This document shows positions 45,568 through 56,440 of a stretch of 64,000 nucleotides of DNA, piece after piece; the first letter of the stretch is position 1, and each line of letters starts with the position of its first letter. The stretch is from Oscheius onirici (Eukaryota > Nematoda > Chromadorea > Rhabditida > Rhabditidae). The stretch is from NCBI GenBank assembly GCA_932521025.1, contig OW051470.1, positions 4,574,501 through 4,638,500 on the forward strand, read 5' to 3'. The notes beneath the pieces are model-generated. The model was not told where the DNA came from, ran no database searches, and worked only from the letters and a program-made list of their open reading frames with translations. Position numbers and translations under genes: made by a program.

Positions 45568-46210
45568 CTGGAACATACGCAGAAGGGAGAGCAAATGAGG
45601 TTGATAATGCAGCCAGGCAATGGATTATTTATGCAAAGGTGAGACTGGCTAGTCTGCTTGGCCGAGATGAAGGAGAAGGCCACCTGTTGACGTGGATGAG
45701 ACGGATTACAAGAAGATTTGGGGATTACGAGCAAACATGAAATACAATTTTTACTGAGTTCAGTAAGGTCGTGGGCTAAAGTACGGAGTAAACGGAGAAG
45801 ATATCCAATACTATATAGCCAAGCCCTCTAAAAACAATAGATATCATGAACAGAACACTACAAAATAATACGTTTCTTTGTTCGAGTGTGTTTATCCAAG
45901 TGCGAAACTTGACGCGAACAGCCACAAAAAATTGGATTTGTTTGTTCAGATTACTTAATTGAGGATAACGAGTTTTTGGAGGCGGAAGAGCAGGGGATCT
46001 GTGTGATCGGCAATTGGGCCAGTCTGCTCCTGAACACGATACATCCGATTGTGTTGTTCATTTTCAACAAAATCAGGACTTAGTTATTCGAACTTTGGAA
46101 CTGGATGTTTAGAAAAAAAAGAAGACGTTTTCCACCACTACTGTCGTCACCATATGGTCTCGATAAAGTGTTACTTAAGTAATCGACAGGTTTTACTTAA
46201 GTAATTGACA
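45568..46210. other. NHR promoter side and inverted-repeat arm start
   Basis: No gene. The left arm of the second inverted repeat begins at about 45699. A 92-bp segment (45861-45952) is directly repeated at 46650-46741, upstream of the ShK gene. Confidence 0.5.
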
Positions 46211-46459
46211 TTAGCGTTGATAATGTGGAACGCCCATCGGTGCTACACCGGCAGCAACAAGCTCGTCCGAATCGACGTCGTTGTCTCCTCCTGAATAAAA
46301 AAAACAATCATCAATCAATGTGAACATTTGTATACCGTGATCCGGAGTCTCGAGACCATCTGTAGTCTCTGAACTTTCTTGACTCTCTGGAGAGTTCGGC
46401 GGGAGCATTGCGGCAGCAGTTATTGTCACCAAAAGTAAGAGTAGAAGAAAAGAGCGCAT
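46211..46459 (-). CDS. Small acidic secreted peptide (left copy)
   Basis: Signal peptide MRSFLLLLLLVTITAAA is followed by an acidic Ser/Glu-rich stretch (SPESQESSETTDGLETPD), then GGDNDVDSDELVAAG and the tail APMGVPHYQR. A 45-bp GT...TTCAG intron splits the frame at DHG. It is a multiple of three and has no stop, so both a spliced (66 residues) and a retained (82) form are readable. No cysteines occur in the spliced form. It may be a secreted peptide precursor, but no family is recognised. It is transcribed away from the ShK gene 341 bp upstream, with TATAA about 33 bp before ATG. Confidence 0.65.
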   Translation of the reverse strand: MRSFLLLLLLVTITAAAMLPPNSPESQESSETTDGLETPDHGIQMFTLIDDCFFYSGGDNDVDSDELVAAGVAPMGVPHYQR

Positions 46460-46799
46460 GTTTGAAATCTGTAACAGGCCAGGAACCTTATAAAGAGCGA
46501 AAACCGGTCACTCGGGATCAATTGACGTCGTTCGGGGAATTTGAATGAGAGGATAATGGTCACATTTGTCATTTGGGAGTCACATTGAGACCATCAGCTC
46601 ATGAATAAAATTATGAGTCACGGTAAAAGTGCACAAAAATTACTCAATACAAAATATTACGTTTCTTTGTTCGAGTGTGTTTATCCAAGTGCGAAACTTG
46701 ACGCGAACAGCCACAAAAAATTGGATTTGTTTGTTCAGATTCCAATGACAAAGACTCAAAAAACTATAAAACTTCTTTTTTCTTTCACATTCATAAAAA

Positions 46800-47689
46800 A
46801 TGCAGTTGTTTCTCTTCCTCAGCTGTCTGCTTTCCTTCGCCTTAGGCCAAATCGACCCGACGGACCTCAACTGTACAGTGAAAGCAGCGGCCGGAGCAAC
46901 CAACCCAGATGTGGTCAGTTTTTCTTCTTCAAATCTTGGTAAAAAGGAATAGTACTCTTCGACTGCCGATGTCTGCTCGAACACTTTCTCGGACGCTGCC
47001 TGTCAGGCAACCTATGCCGACACAGCCACAGTTGCAGCCGCTCCGACCTCTCCCGGAACAGACAAGCCAAGACAGAAAAAGTGCTGGGCTGTAGGTTTTA
47101 AAAAGTTTAAAGTTTAAAGTTAGAACTAGGGAGCCGACGGAAAGACCTTCAGTCAAGATGTCAAGAATCTAGTCATTTCCACTTGTCCCAAGTTCTGCGG
47201 TTTCTGTTGTCAGACTCCCGAATACACTTGTGATAATGTCAGAAGTAAGTCTGTATGAGAATTGCCAAAGTTTCATAGTGCCTCGAATCAACTGCAACAC
47301 CGTGACGGCAGCCATGTGTAAAAGTACTGAATGGCGCAGTGTGATCGCCCAGGACTGTCCCAACAAGTGCGGTTTCTGTCTTCTTGGTGGCTGTATCGAC
47401 TCGGCCGTCGATTGTGCCAGTCAGCCGTCCATCTGTCTCACCAAAGGTCTCGAGTCTTTCGTCGCTTCCAACTGTCAGAGAACTTGTGGTCTTTGTACTT
47501 CTGCCACTTCCACTAGCAGTTCAATTGGAAACTGTGTCGACTCATCAGCTAGGTTTGTTCTTCTTCTTTTTGCTCGAGCGAGTTCGTTTCAGCTGTGTCA
47601 ACTGGGTCAGAAATGGTTTCTGTACCAGCAACTTCTATTCGGTAACAGTCAAGAGGCAGCAGTGTGGAAGGAGTTGCGGACTCTGCTAA
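46800..47689 (+). CDS. Secreted multi-ShK-domain protein 11 (left arm copy)
   Basis: Signal peptide MQLFLFLSCLLSFALG, an N-terminal region with DPTDLNCTVKAAAG, a Cys region ending KKCWA, and four ShK segments ending FCGFCC, KCGFC, TCGLC and SCGLC. A four-intron gene that keeps the intron before the last segment and lacks the TGK tail. TATAAA lies 25 bp upstream of ATG. The 3'UTR contains TGGCCTGACCAGCCA directly followed by CAATAAA. It is identical in sequence to the gene at 60247-61136. Confidence 0.85.
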
Positions 47690-47715
47690 AATCCTTTTTG
47701 TACAAACTCGACGAG

Positions 47716-47737
47716 TGGCCTGACCAGCCACAATAAA
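47716..47737 (+). promoter_or_regulatory. 3'UTR element TGGCCTGACCAGCCA + AATAAA (ShK protein 11)
   Basis: Here the element abuts the polyadenylation signal with a one-base gap, the shortest spacing in the family. Confidence 0.65.
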
Positions 47738-47774
47738 TTATTCAAATATTTTTATTCTCCGAAGTCGCATCCAT

Positions 47775-48020
47775 TTTAACTTGCTCCCAAGTCTCTGTGT
47801 CTGCCTGTTGGAAGCTTTAATTGGCAATCAAAATGGAGGGATTTAAGGGGAAAGGAGTTAGTAGTAACAAGTTTAGACAAGTGACTATGGGGGACGAAGG
47901 CTTTGTGCATTCGGTAGTTCCCATACAGAAACGGATTTCTAGTGTTTTAGGCCAAAGAATATATGTATGGGGGATAGTATATCACTTTAGTCCTGGAAGA
48001 GCGTTGCAAACTTTGTTTAT
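47775..48020 (-). repeat. R1 copy, reverse orientation
   Basis: CCATTTTAACTTGCTCCCAA at one end and TTTAGTCCTGGAAGAGCGTTGC at the other. The interior is diverged. It lies immediately inside the inverted-repeat spacer. Confidence 0.55.
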
Positions 48021-48242
48021 GAAAATAGGAAAATTTTACGCTTATGCTGTGCTCGCTGTGATCCAGTCTGTTCTTTGTTTGTTTTAATCACATTTCCATT
48101 CTCGATACACAAAATACACAACCTGACTGTTGTTAACATGCTCATTGTCTGTCAGCTAGACTGTTTGTCTAATTCAATGTTGCATTGTCAGTTCTCTACT
48201 ATATAAGTCTCCCGACTCCCTCGAAACACCATCAAGCCGATC

Positions 48243-49095
48243 ATGTCTGCTCCTCTAGCCATCTTCTTCACCCTTATTGTAGCTACCTTTGGTGCCATCG
48301 ACCCTGGAGATCTCAATTGTACTACCGGAGGAACCACATGGGCACCTAATGCCGCAGTCTGCGACAATGTGTACGATGACCAGGTTTAGTTATTCACGAC
48401 GATTAATGATTGATCATACAGACATGCCAAGCCGTCTTAGCTGATGCTGCCGCCACAACACAGCCTCCGGTACTACCGGGAGGAACAAATGCTAGAGCTA
48501 CGAAGTGTTGGGCTGTAAATAGTAAAGGGAATCATAAAAAGAGCCAGTTTTAGGCGGCTGATGGAACGACCTTCAATCAGGATGTAAAGAATTTGGCTGT
48601 TGCTACGTGTCCAAAATTCTGCGGATACTGCTGTCAAACAACTGACTACTCTTGTACCAATGCTCCTTGTAAGTTTAACTGCTTGTAAAGATTTAGTCAA
48701 TCTCAGACCCCCGCATCAACTGTGCTACCGTAACCAACACAATGTGCAACAGTGCCTTGTGGAGAACAGTCATTGCCTCGGACTGTCCCAACGCCTGTGG
48801 TTTCTGTAATCTGGGCGGATGTATCGACGCCGCACCTGACTGCTCCTCCAATCCTTCCATTTGCGTCACTCGCGGTCTTGAGACGTTCGTAGCCACCAAC
48901 TGTGCCCGTACTTGTGGTCTCTGTTCTTCTTCCACCACCAGCTCGTCAGTGACCACAAGCAGCTCGACTTGTGGAAACAACAATGCCAATTGTGCCAGTT
49001 GGGTTAGAAACGGGTTCTGCATCAGCGCCTTCTACACCGCGGCTCAAAAGAGATCCTACTGTGGATCAAGCTGCGGACTCTGCACTGGAAAATAA
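48243..49095 (+). CDS. Secreted multi-ShK-domain protein 12
   Basis: Four exons, about 242 residues. Signal peptide MSAPLAIFFTLIVATFGA, then DPGDLNC, VYDDQ|TCQA, TKCWA, and ShK segments ending FCGYCC, ACGFC, TCGLC and SCGLCTGK. The Ser/Thr linker and last ShK share an exon. TATATAAG is 43 bp upstream of ATG. TGGCCTGACCAGCCA (49143-49157) is followed by AATAAA. Closest relatives in the window are the genes at 50721 and the pseudogene at 49371. Confidence 0.87.
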
Positions 49096-49142
49096 CCAGT
49101 TTCTTTATATTCATAGTCTTTCACGATGAGCAGTGTGCATTT

Positions 49143-49173
49143 TGGCCTGACCAGCCATCTTCTCTTAATAAAC
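49143..49173 (+). promoter_or_regulatory. 3'UTR element TGGCCTGACCAGCCA + AATAAA (ShK protein 12)
   Basis: The element is 48 bp after the stop and about 10 bp before AATAAA. No TTGCGGGTGCA follows. Confidence 0.6.
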
Positions 49174-49370
49174 TTATTTGTTTCTATCTCTTTTAAAAAC
49201 TCTCCAGCCACATCTAGTTTTGGCATACTGCGCTTGCATATTTAGCTTACGCCGCCGCAAAATTCAACGTATCCTTTGTCTGAAGATTCTTTTTCATATA
49301 TTGGTCCAGCTGCATATGGTAATCGCGGGTATTTATTGGAAATTTATTCTAAGCTTCTGTCGAATCATCA

Positions 49371-50133
49371 ATGTTTTTCCTTTTTATTTTTACTGTTTTC
49401 GTTCAAGTGGTCCTCCCTGCCACCATTGATGTTGCGGGAGATCTCAACTGTACCACGGTCGTGGGAGCTGCTCCAGCTTGGACACAAAACTCGGCTGCCT
49501 GTACTAATGTCTTTTCTGACGCTTCCTGTTAGGCTACACTGGCCGACGATCCGGCTACGGTACAACCTCCGATACAGGCTGGTGGAACTAATTCTAGGGC
49601 AAAGAAATGCTGGGCCGTAAGCGAGTGAATCAAAATTGTAAAAGGATTCTTCAGGGAGCTGACGGGACTACTTTCAATCAAGATGTAAAGAATTTGGCTA
49701 TTGCCACGTGCCCACAATTTTGCGGATTTTGCTGTCAAACTGCTGCGTACACCTGCAAAAATGTCCTCTGTAAGACTAAAACTAAAAAGTAATACTTCAT
49801 GCTTTTGCAACGCCTGTGGATTCTGTCTTCTCAATGGTTGTATTGATGCTGCTCCAGACTGCAGAACAAATCCCTCAATTTGTGTTACTCGTGGTCTCGA
49901 GTCTTTCGTCGCCACCGACTGTCAATGAACCTGTGGTCTTTGTTCTACAGCGACAACTTCCAGTTCAGCCACCTCTTCCTCTTCCTGTAAAGACACCGCT
50001 TCAAAGTAAGATATTTTGTTTTATTAAACATGAGGTTTCAGCTGTGCCAGCTGGGTACGAAACGGCTCCTTCTACAGCCATTCCATGAAACTATCCTATT
50101 GTGGAGCCTCTTGCGGACTATGTTTTGGAAAGT
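49371..50133 (+). pseudogene. Multi-ShK pseudogene
   Basis: The start and signal peptide are intact (MFFLFIFTVFVQVVLPA) and the family N-terminus follows (DLNCTTVVG). An in-frame TAG at 49530-49532 replaces the Gln of the conserved CQA. The second ShK segment (PRxNC...DCPN) is deleted together with the upstream acceptor, and a TGA at 49926-49928 replaces the Arg of CQRTCGLC. The last segment has also lost residues around GFCTS. Both nonsense changes are C-to-T type. The linker intron is kept and the tail is CGLCFGK. No GGCCTGACCAGCC element follows. The order of events cannot be told. Confidence 0.88.
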
Positions 50134-50720
50134 AACATTATCATTCTCGTTATTCACCTTACAATTAGGCGATGATAAATGTTTTATTTACAATTAAGAT
50201 GTAATAGATAGTTCTGAAACGATTTTCTAAGTAGCTAAACTATTATAAAACTATGATGTTTGTGGTAGACTCCATCTATTTCTGTTTGTTTGTCCATGGC
50301 CATGAGAATCGTCGTAACAAGGCAAGAGCTGTCAGCATTAGATAGTAAGTAACTTTTGAACTTAAAGTTTATACAGACTTTGACTTCTACTGTGTCAGAG
50401 GAAAATAGAAAGCCTTAGAAAATGGTAAGAATCAGGTTGAAAAGTTTGGCGTAACGCACTTTTGATTTAGTTTCAATGTGGGTGCAATATCGAACCAATT
50501 GTCGCCTACGCGTGGATTTGTCCCGATTTTGTCCCCAGGTTGAACACACATTGAACTTGGCATACGCAGCTGCTCTACGTAAAACATTGTCCATTGTATG
50601 AAACCCCAAAGTAGCACTTTTCTATGGAGAGATTTGTTTGTGCAGGTGAATCTTGTGCTTCCACGTTTGGGGAACTGAAGACTATTAAATGAGCAAGTCT
50701 TTCAACTTCGACATTCTAAA
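50134..50720. other. Intergenic
   Basis: No gene seen. A short open frame at 50415-50609 (minus) lacks support. TATTAAAT, a possible TATA variant, is at about 50683-50690. Confidence 0.4.
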
Positions 50721-51569
50721 ATGTACCGGCTGGTCCTTCTCTTTTGCCTCGTAGCCTCGGCTTTTGCTGCCATCGCGACAAGCGATCTCAATTGCACGAT
50801 GAATGTGGCCGGCACGCCGCAATGGGCTCCAAATGCTGCTGCCTGCAGTAACGTCTACGATGACCAGGTTTAGTTATTCATGACGATTAATGATCGATCA
50901 TGTTCAGACTTGTCAAGCAATATTCGCTGATGCTGCCGCCACAACTCAACCACCTGTACTGCCTGGAGGAACTAACGCCAGAGCCACCAGATGCTGGGTA
51001 AATTCATCGAATAGAAAAGTTGTATACAAAAATATAGGGAGATGGTACAAACTTCCAACAAGATGCGAAGAACTTGGCCATTGCAACTTGCCCGAAGTTC
51101 TGTGGATATTGCTGTAATTCGCTTGCGTACTCCTGTACTAATGCTCCTTGTTAGTCTAACAGAATTGACCGGAAATTATTCGCTTTCAGTCCCCAGAGTG
51201 AACTGTGCTACTGTAACATCGACCATGTGCAACAGTGTCCAGTGGAGAACCATTTTGGCTACGGATTGTCCCAATGTCTGCGGATTCTGTACTCTTGGAG
51301 GATGTATCGATGCTGCCCCAGACTGCGCTCGTAACCCCACGGTCTGTGTGACCAGAGGACTTGAAACTTTCGTTGCCGCCAATTGTCAACGAACATGTGG
51401 AATCTGTTCATCCACGACTACCACTGTCACCTCAGTCTCTGGAACTTGCGGAAACAATGTCAACTGTGCCTCTTGGATGAGAAACGGATTCTGTACAAGC
51501 TCCTTCTACACATCCGCTCAGCGATTGTCCTACTGTGGAATCCCATGCGGCCTGTGTACCGGAAAATAA
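50721..51569 (+). CDS. Secreted multi-ShK-domain protein 13
   Basis: Four exons. Signal peptide MYRLVLLFCLVASAFAA, then DLNCTMNVAG, VYDDQ|TCQA, TRCW, and segments ending FCGYCC, VCGFC, TCGIC and PCGLCTGK. The linker is short and Thr/Ser/Val-rich. A weak TATA (TATTAAAT) lies about 38 bp upstream. The 3'UTR has the full trio: AGGCCTGACCAGCC (51613-51626), AATAAA and TTGCGGGTGCA (51646-51656). Confidence 0.87.
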
Positions 51570-51612
51570 CTATTCAATTAGTAGTTGTAGTTCTGAAGCT
51601 GATAGACGAGTA

Positions 51613-51656
51613 AGGCCTGACCAGCCGAAAGAAAACTAATAAATCTTGCGGGTGCA
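51613..51656 (+). promoter_or_regulatory. 3'UTR element trio (ShK protein 13)
   Basis: GGCCTGACCAGCC, 12 bp, AATAAA, 3 bp, TTGCGGGTGCA. The best plus-strand example of the complete arrangement. Confidence 0.7.
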
Positions 51657-51681
51657 CTTGTTTGTTTGGAAGAGTTGGAAG

Positions 51682-51883
51682 TAGGGCCCGTGCCAGAAGT
51701 GCGCACTTTTGGAGGAACTATGAAAACTTGGCGCCCAAGTTGAACATAGGCCCAATATGCCACGCCGAGCTTATGTTCAAAATGGGTGCCAAGTTTTTTT
51801 TCGCTAAAGTAGTCTTCCCCCGAAAATGCGCCTTGCTGGCACGGTCTCGGTCAACACTGACACGGGCCCGGTGTCTATGCCTA
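51682..51883. mobile_element. hAT-like MITE with 8-bp target duplication
   Basis: The 202-bp element starts TAGGGCCCGTGCC and ends with CACGGGCCCGG...GCCTA. It is flanked by GTTGGAAG on both sides (51674-51681 and 51884-51891). Internal inverted stretches (AACTTGGCGCCCAAGTT and variants) support the hairpin. The TAG...CTA ends match the element at 5378-5642. Confidence 0.82.
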
Positions 51884-51929
51884 GTTGGAAGAAATGGAAG
51901 TTGTTATTATAGATCATCTTGAGTAAGAA

Positions 51930-52515
51930 ATTTCCAACAAATCCGTTTTAAACCCAGGTCTCTGTCTGTCGGAAGCTTTTATTGAGGGTATAGAGGGGAG
52001 CTTTGTGAGCACAATAAGTTTTTAACAAGTTGCGACAGGAACGTGAACTTAGGTAGTTTCTTCGGAAAGACTGGAACAGTGCGACAAAAGAGAGTCATAT
52101 CAAGTTAATCCCTGTTAAGTTAATCCCTGTTAACTTTTGTGTAAGTTTTTCTCTTTTACGGAGATTGCAAATTATTTCTTGTCGTTAAAGATTTAATGAT
52201 TGCTATTCAACTGATGTTGGTGTGTGCTTCCAAGTCTATACAGTCTCTGCGTTTCACACCCACATTTTTTTTTCATTTGAGCTTGAGCAAATACACCTGT
52301 GATAATCGAGGTCTGGCAAACCAAAGACTAATATCTTTTTGCAACCTAATATCTGAAGTCAGTCAAGTCGAGACAATTTTAGTTTTCTCAAAAGGAATCC
52401 ACAACTCTGTTTGTTCGCGTCACAGGCACCAACGCATCCTGTAAGCAACGCCACGGCGAGAGCCGTTGTAGACAGCTGCTCTTCCATATTTAAATAAAAC
52501 TGTTGAAACAAAATT
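51930..52515. repeat. R1 remnant and unassigned sequence
   Basis: CCGTTTTAAACCCAGGTCTC and GGGGAGCTTTGTGAGCACAA at about 51942-52040 are R1 landmarks in reverse orientation. The rest to 52515 shows no gene. Confidence 0.45.
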
Positions 52516-52554
52516 CGCACCCGCAGTTTCATTACTATTTTGGCTGGTCAGGCC
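52516..52554 (-). promoter_or_regulatory. 3'UTR element pair (ShK protein 14)
   Basis: Minus strand AAGGCCTGACCAGCCA (52554-52541) and CTGCGGGTGCG (52526-52516). The intervening polyadenylation signal looks like AATGAA rather than AATAAA. Confidence 0.6.
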
Positions 52555-52607
52555 TTATTAAGTCGTGCTCGTGATGTTATCTATGATCTACGGTATGATG
52601 AGTGTTT

Positions 52608-53468
52608 TCAGCAAAGATTGCAACTCTTGCCGCAATACTGCTTCTTCTGAACATCGGTGTAGAATGAACTGGTACAGAAGCCGTTTTTCACCCAGTTGGC
52701 GCAACTGAAAAATCATTAGATGACACATCTTTTGCAAAGTTACTTCGCGTTGCCGTCCACCGCTGCCAGACAAGATGAAACTCCTCCACTTGTAGAGCTG
52801 GAACAGAGTCCACAAGTTCTTTGGCAATTGGCAGCGACAAAAGTTTCGAGACCTTTTGTAACACAGATTGAAGGCTGGGTAGCACAGTCCGGAGCGGCAT
52901 CGATACAACCTCCTAAGAGACAAAATCCACAAGCACTGGGGCAATCCGAAGCAATAACAGTTCTCCATTGAGCGCTCTGACACATAGCAGATGTTACAGT
53001 GGCACAGTTGATTCTTGGATCTTAAACATCAATTCTCGATTGTTCTAGTCAATGACTCACAAGGAGCATTTGTACAAGAGTAAGCAGCCGTATTACAGCA
53101 ATATCCACACAGCTTTGGACAAGTTGCAACGGCGAAATTCTTCTGTTCTTGATTGAATGCCGTGCCATCCGACGACCAACACTTCGTGGCGCGTGGAACA
53201 GCAGTACCGGCTGCCGTAGCAGGCTGAGGAGTTCCTGATGCGTCTTGGAAGACAGTGTCACAAGCGGAATCGGCGTAGACATTTGCGCAAGCAGCTGCAT
53301 TGGGACTATACTGAAACTTGGTTATTTTAGAGAATTATGAAACATACTCACAACATCTGGATTGGCTGCTCCCGCAGCAGCTTTCTGTGTACAGTTGAGA
53401 TCGTTCGTGTTGATTTGGGCCAGAATCGAGAGAACGAAGAATGATGAGAGCAAAATGAGCTGCTGCAT
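52608..53468 (-). CDS. Secreted multi-ShK-domain protein 14
   Basis: Five exons. Signal peptide MQQLILLSSFFVLSILA, then NTNDLNCTQKAAAG, a Cys region, and ShK segments ending LCGYCC, ACGFC and TCGLC. A linker interrupted by an intron precedes a final segment ending SCNLC. It has no TGK tail. TGTATAAA lies 33-40 bp upstream of ATG. The N-terminus AAAGAANPDV resembles protein 11, so it groups with the inverted-repeat gene. It is on the strand opposite to its spacer neighbours. Confidence 0.85.
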
Positions 53469-56324
53469 GACTAAAGTACATTACTTTAGCAGAGCGTTCT
53501 TTTATACAGACAAGATCAGCCTCATACAGAGTTGGAAAGAAGCTGAGCAAACTTTCTTTTGAAGGTCGTCTGCTCTTTGAATTTTTAGTTATTGAGACTT
53601 CAAACAATGGATGGGCGGAAGTTCGGCTCAATCAGCACCACAGACCGAATTTGCAGAAGTGCAAACTTGCAAATTGGCACACGAACCAACCGTCTCTTTT
53701 GCTAAAAGTACGTTGTACTCAAATGTATAAAAGAGAAATCAGGGCAAGTTCTGGTTTACCAACCATCTCGAGTACTCTTTTGGCAAAACCTATCTTGTCT
53801 CAAAAATGGTGTTCTGCAATGACGATTACTTACAACTCACTATCTAATAATAACTTTCTAACTTGCTACGATCATTTTCCTGACTTTTTTTTCCTCCGGA
53901 GAAAGTTGTAAAAGGACACCATCTCTGATTACAAAACTGCCATCTGCGAATTTCCGAACGTTTAAAGTTACAACAAGTATTTATTCATTCCACTACCACT
54001 GAACAGTTTTTATCAGTATCACCAGCCGGCTTCGCCGCCTATCGGCGGATTTTATACTTGTGTTTTTTTCTTAACTTTTGCTCCCTTCCCCAGTCAACCG
54101 ATCTTTTCTGATCCCTTCTGCTCCTTTCCCTAGTCAACTGGTCTCTTCTGATCTCTTCTGCTTCCTTCCCCAGTCTCTTTTGATCCGGTCATGTCTTCTT
54201 CCTTCCCTAATCAATCGGACCTTTTTCATTCTTTCCCAGGGTTCTTATCCCCTCCTAAAGAACCGATACGAATTTTCCTATTTTCTGGCCATCTCTGATC
54301 TTATACAGATCAACCGGTCCCTTCTAATCCCCTACCGGTTAGCCTGACTCTATTTTCTACTCAAAATAATTTAGCAAAAATATTTGGCGATGAGCGTCTG
54401 GGTAACAGCGGCGACTCTTATATAGCAATACACCAAAATTTCGTGGCCACAGACAAACAAACAAACACAGTCACAGAGTCAGCCACAGACACTTTCGCTT
54501 TTTAATATTTTAGATCTGCTAGTTTTTTTTATTTCTTTCGTAACAGTAGCCAGCCGCATCGCTGGCATGGCACAAAGCTGTACAAACACCAATAGCCAAA
54601 TCTATCATGTCATCTATGAAACTCTGCAAAAAGAGACCAACGCGATCTATTGGAAACTTAAGTATAATATACATCGGACTGTTTTTAAACAGCTCCGGCG
54701 AGCAAGAACATTTACGATTCGTAAATACTGTCAATTTTACCAGACGACTTCGTCGGTTGGCGGCGTCGTTACGCCAAACTTTTTTACCTCTTTTTTCCAG
54801 TTGTCTAAACCTTTCTGCTTACCTCTAATAAAATAGTAGCCAAATTTTGTACAAACTCAATGTTCAGTCCTTTTCTGTCTAATACTGATAACTCTTGACT
54901 TGTTAGGACGATTCTCGTAGTCAAGGACAAACAGACAGACAAACACACAGATACCATAGCATATTAATAGTTTAGACCAGCTGCCACTATCCCTCTCATC
55001 CTGTCCATTCTGGTTGTCTCGAATCTAACTCCAGTTCAAAAGTGACTTGCTATCCTGACAATCCCTGACTTCGCAACGGTTCTCGTGACCTCGGACAAAC
55101 AGTCACAACAGCCACAGATACCATTTCGCTTTCATAATTTAGATACAAAACGGGAAACTTTGGCACAAGCACGACAACTCAGCAAAGTAAGCTAGAAATA
55201 AAAGTACAAAGCTAACGTTTTTAGATTCAACTTTTGTAACTTTTTATTACTTCAGTATCTTTAACAAAACATTAACTTGTCGAAGCATACCAGAAGTTGA
55301 AAGTAGTCTATGTTTCTGTTGCTACTGCTGGATGGCTGCTCCTTCCCCCCTCACCTCTTCACGAAACTCTCGGATCTTCCCCTACTCTATCAGGTGATAT
55401 CTTTCTTCTCCGGTAGACACTACCAATGAGACAATGCGTCCTTTTGATTTTGGTAGAGAGCCTGCAATAATGACCGCTGGTCTGTGAATCCGCCACAACT
55501 AGCACCCGTCGTCCAGATGGTGTCATTGCTCAGTTTTCCTTGGTTCTGAAGACACCCTTGAATCCACAGCGGTGTTTGATAAAGTTCTTGGTGTCCTACC
55601 GTTCCTCAAAGAAATACTGATTGTGCTCTCAACCAGCGCTAAAACTTTCCATATTGTCTGTACCTCGAACAGTACTCTCAAACTTCCGTCTTCTTTCATC
55701 TTTCAGGACCGTGGATTCTACCATGCTTGCTGCTCGGACAATGAAGAAAGATATCAAGTTGAAAGATAAGCCTTGATGCTCTCTGATACAACTCTAATCC
55801 TGCGACGTACTCAATGACTCTAGTACCTGTTGGGCCGATGTGTAGCTGATTGGACAGGAACAAGATGAGATACAATGCAGTCAGTCAGCCAATTTTCTGC
55901 TCCTCTCCCGGAACACTACTGTGACGCTGCTTTTCCAAATGTCTGGTAGATCTACTGACTTCTGGACTAAAGAACAACTGATAGAAACGCCGTCATTTTT
56001 CTCCAACCAGGTTAGTTTCAATATTTTTTAGGCTGCAGGCGTAGAAGCCCTGTATATCATGAGCACTGTTTTGTAGTAGTCTGTTTGTTTGTTGACCTTG
56101 CTCCCATGCAGATCTGTTCCCGAGTTTCTTTCATGGTTCCTTTGTTCCCTTCGATTCTCTATTGCTTCTGCCATATATATTTGTCACTGTCAAGGATAGC
56201 ACCGCCCTTACAGATCTAAAATTATATTCCTCGTCTTCACCTATTACTTCGTTCTGTCGCGGATCCACTGTTGCAAGCTAGAGTTCATGCTACCCTTTGT
56301 CTCTCCGTTCCAGTCGCCCTGTCA
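53469..56324. other. Gene-poor region with R2 copies and a minisatellite
   Basis: No supportable gene in about 2.9 kb. It holds an imperfect tandem repeat with a period of about 40 bp at 54083-54200. R2-type stretches lie at about 54460-55150 (ACAGTCACAGAGTCAGCCAC, GCGGCGTCGTTACGCC). Open frames around 55570-55770 lack domains and splice logic. Confidence 0.5.
54083..54200 (+). repeat. Pyrimidine-rich minisatellite, period about 40 bp
   Basis: About three degenerate units of the form CTTCCCCAGTCAACCGATCT followed by a TTCTGATCCCTTCTGCTC half. Units differ by substitutions and a truncated last copy. Confidence 0.6.
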
Positions 56325-56440
56325 GAACGCATCACACGATCTGGCCCCTCAGATTGACCCCTCACGCAGTAGGAGCTTGTCTCCCAGAAGATTTTTCGGA
56401 ACTCTGGCGTTGATAGGGAGAAACTTTACTTTACTTTTTA
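56325..56440 (+). mobile_element. 5'-truncated SINE copy
   Basis: Matches the 3' body of the SINE at 43878-44154 (CACACGATCTGGCCCCTCAG, CTCACGCAGTAGGAG, GGCGTTGATAGGGAGAAA) and ends in the same TTTACTTTACTTT tail. The tRNA-like head is missing. Confidence 0.75.

Larger units (their letters stand above)
45699..47744 (+). repeat. Left arm of 2.05-kb inverted repeat
   Basis: Reverse-complement match to 60192-62238 with paired positions summing to 107936-107937. No clear substitutions were noticed in coding parts. The arms contain a divergent gene pair, and the spacer is 12.4 kb. Confidence 0.88.

Noticed and set aside
54083-54200. CRISPR-like array
   Set aside because: The tandem units are contiguous and degenerate, with no unique spacers, and the genome is eukaryotic.
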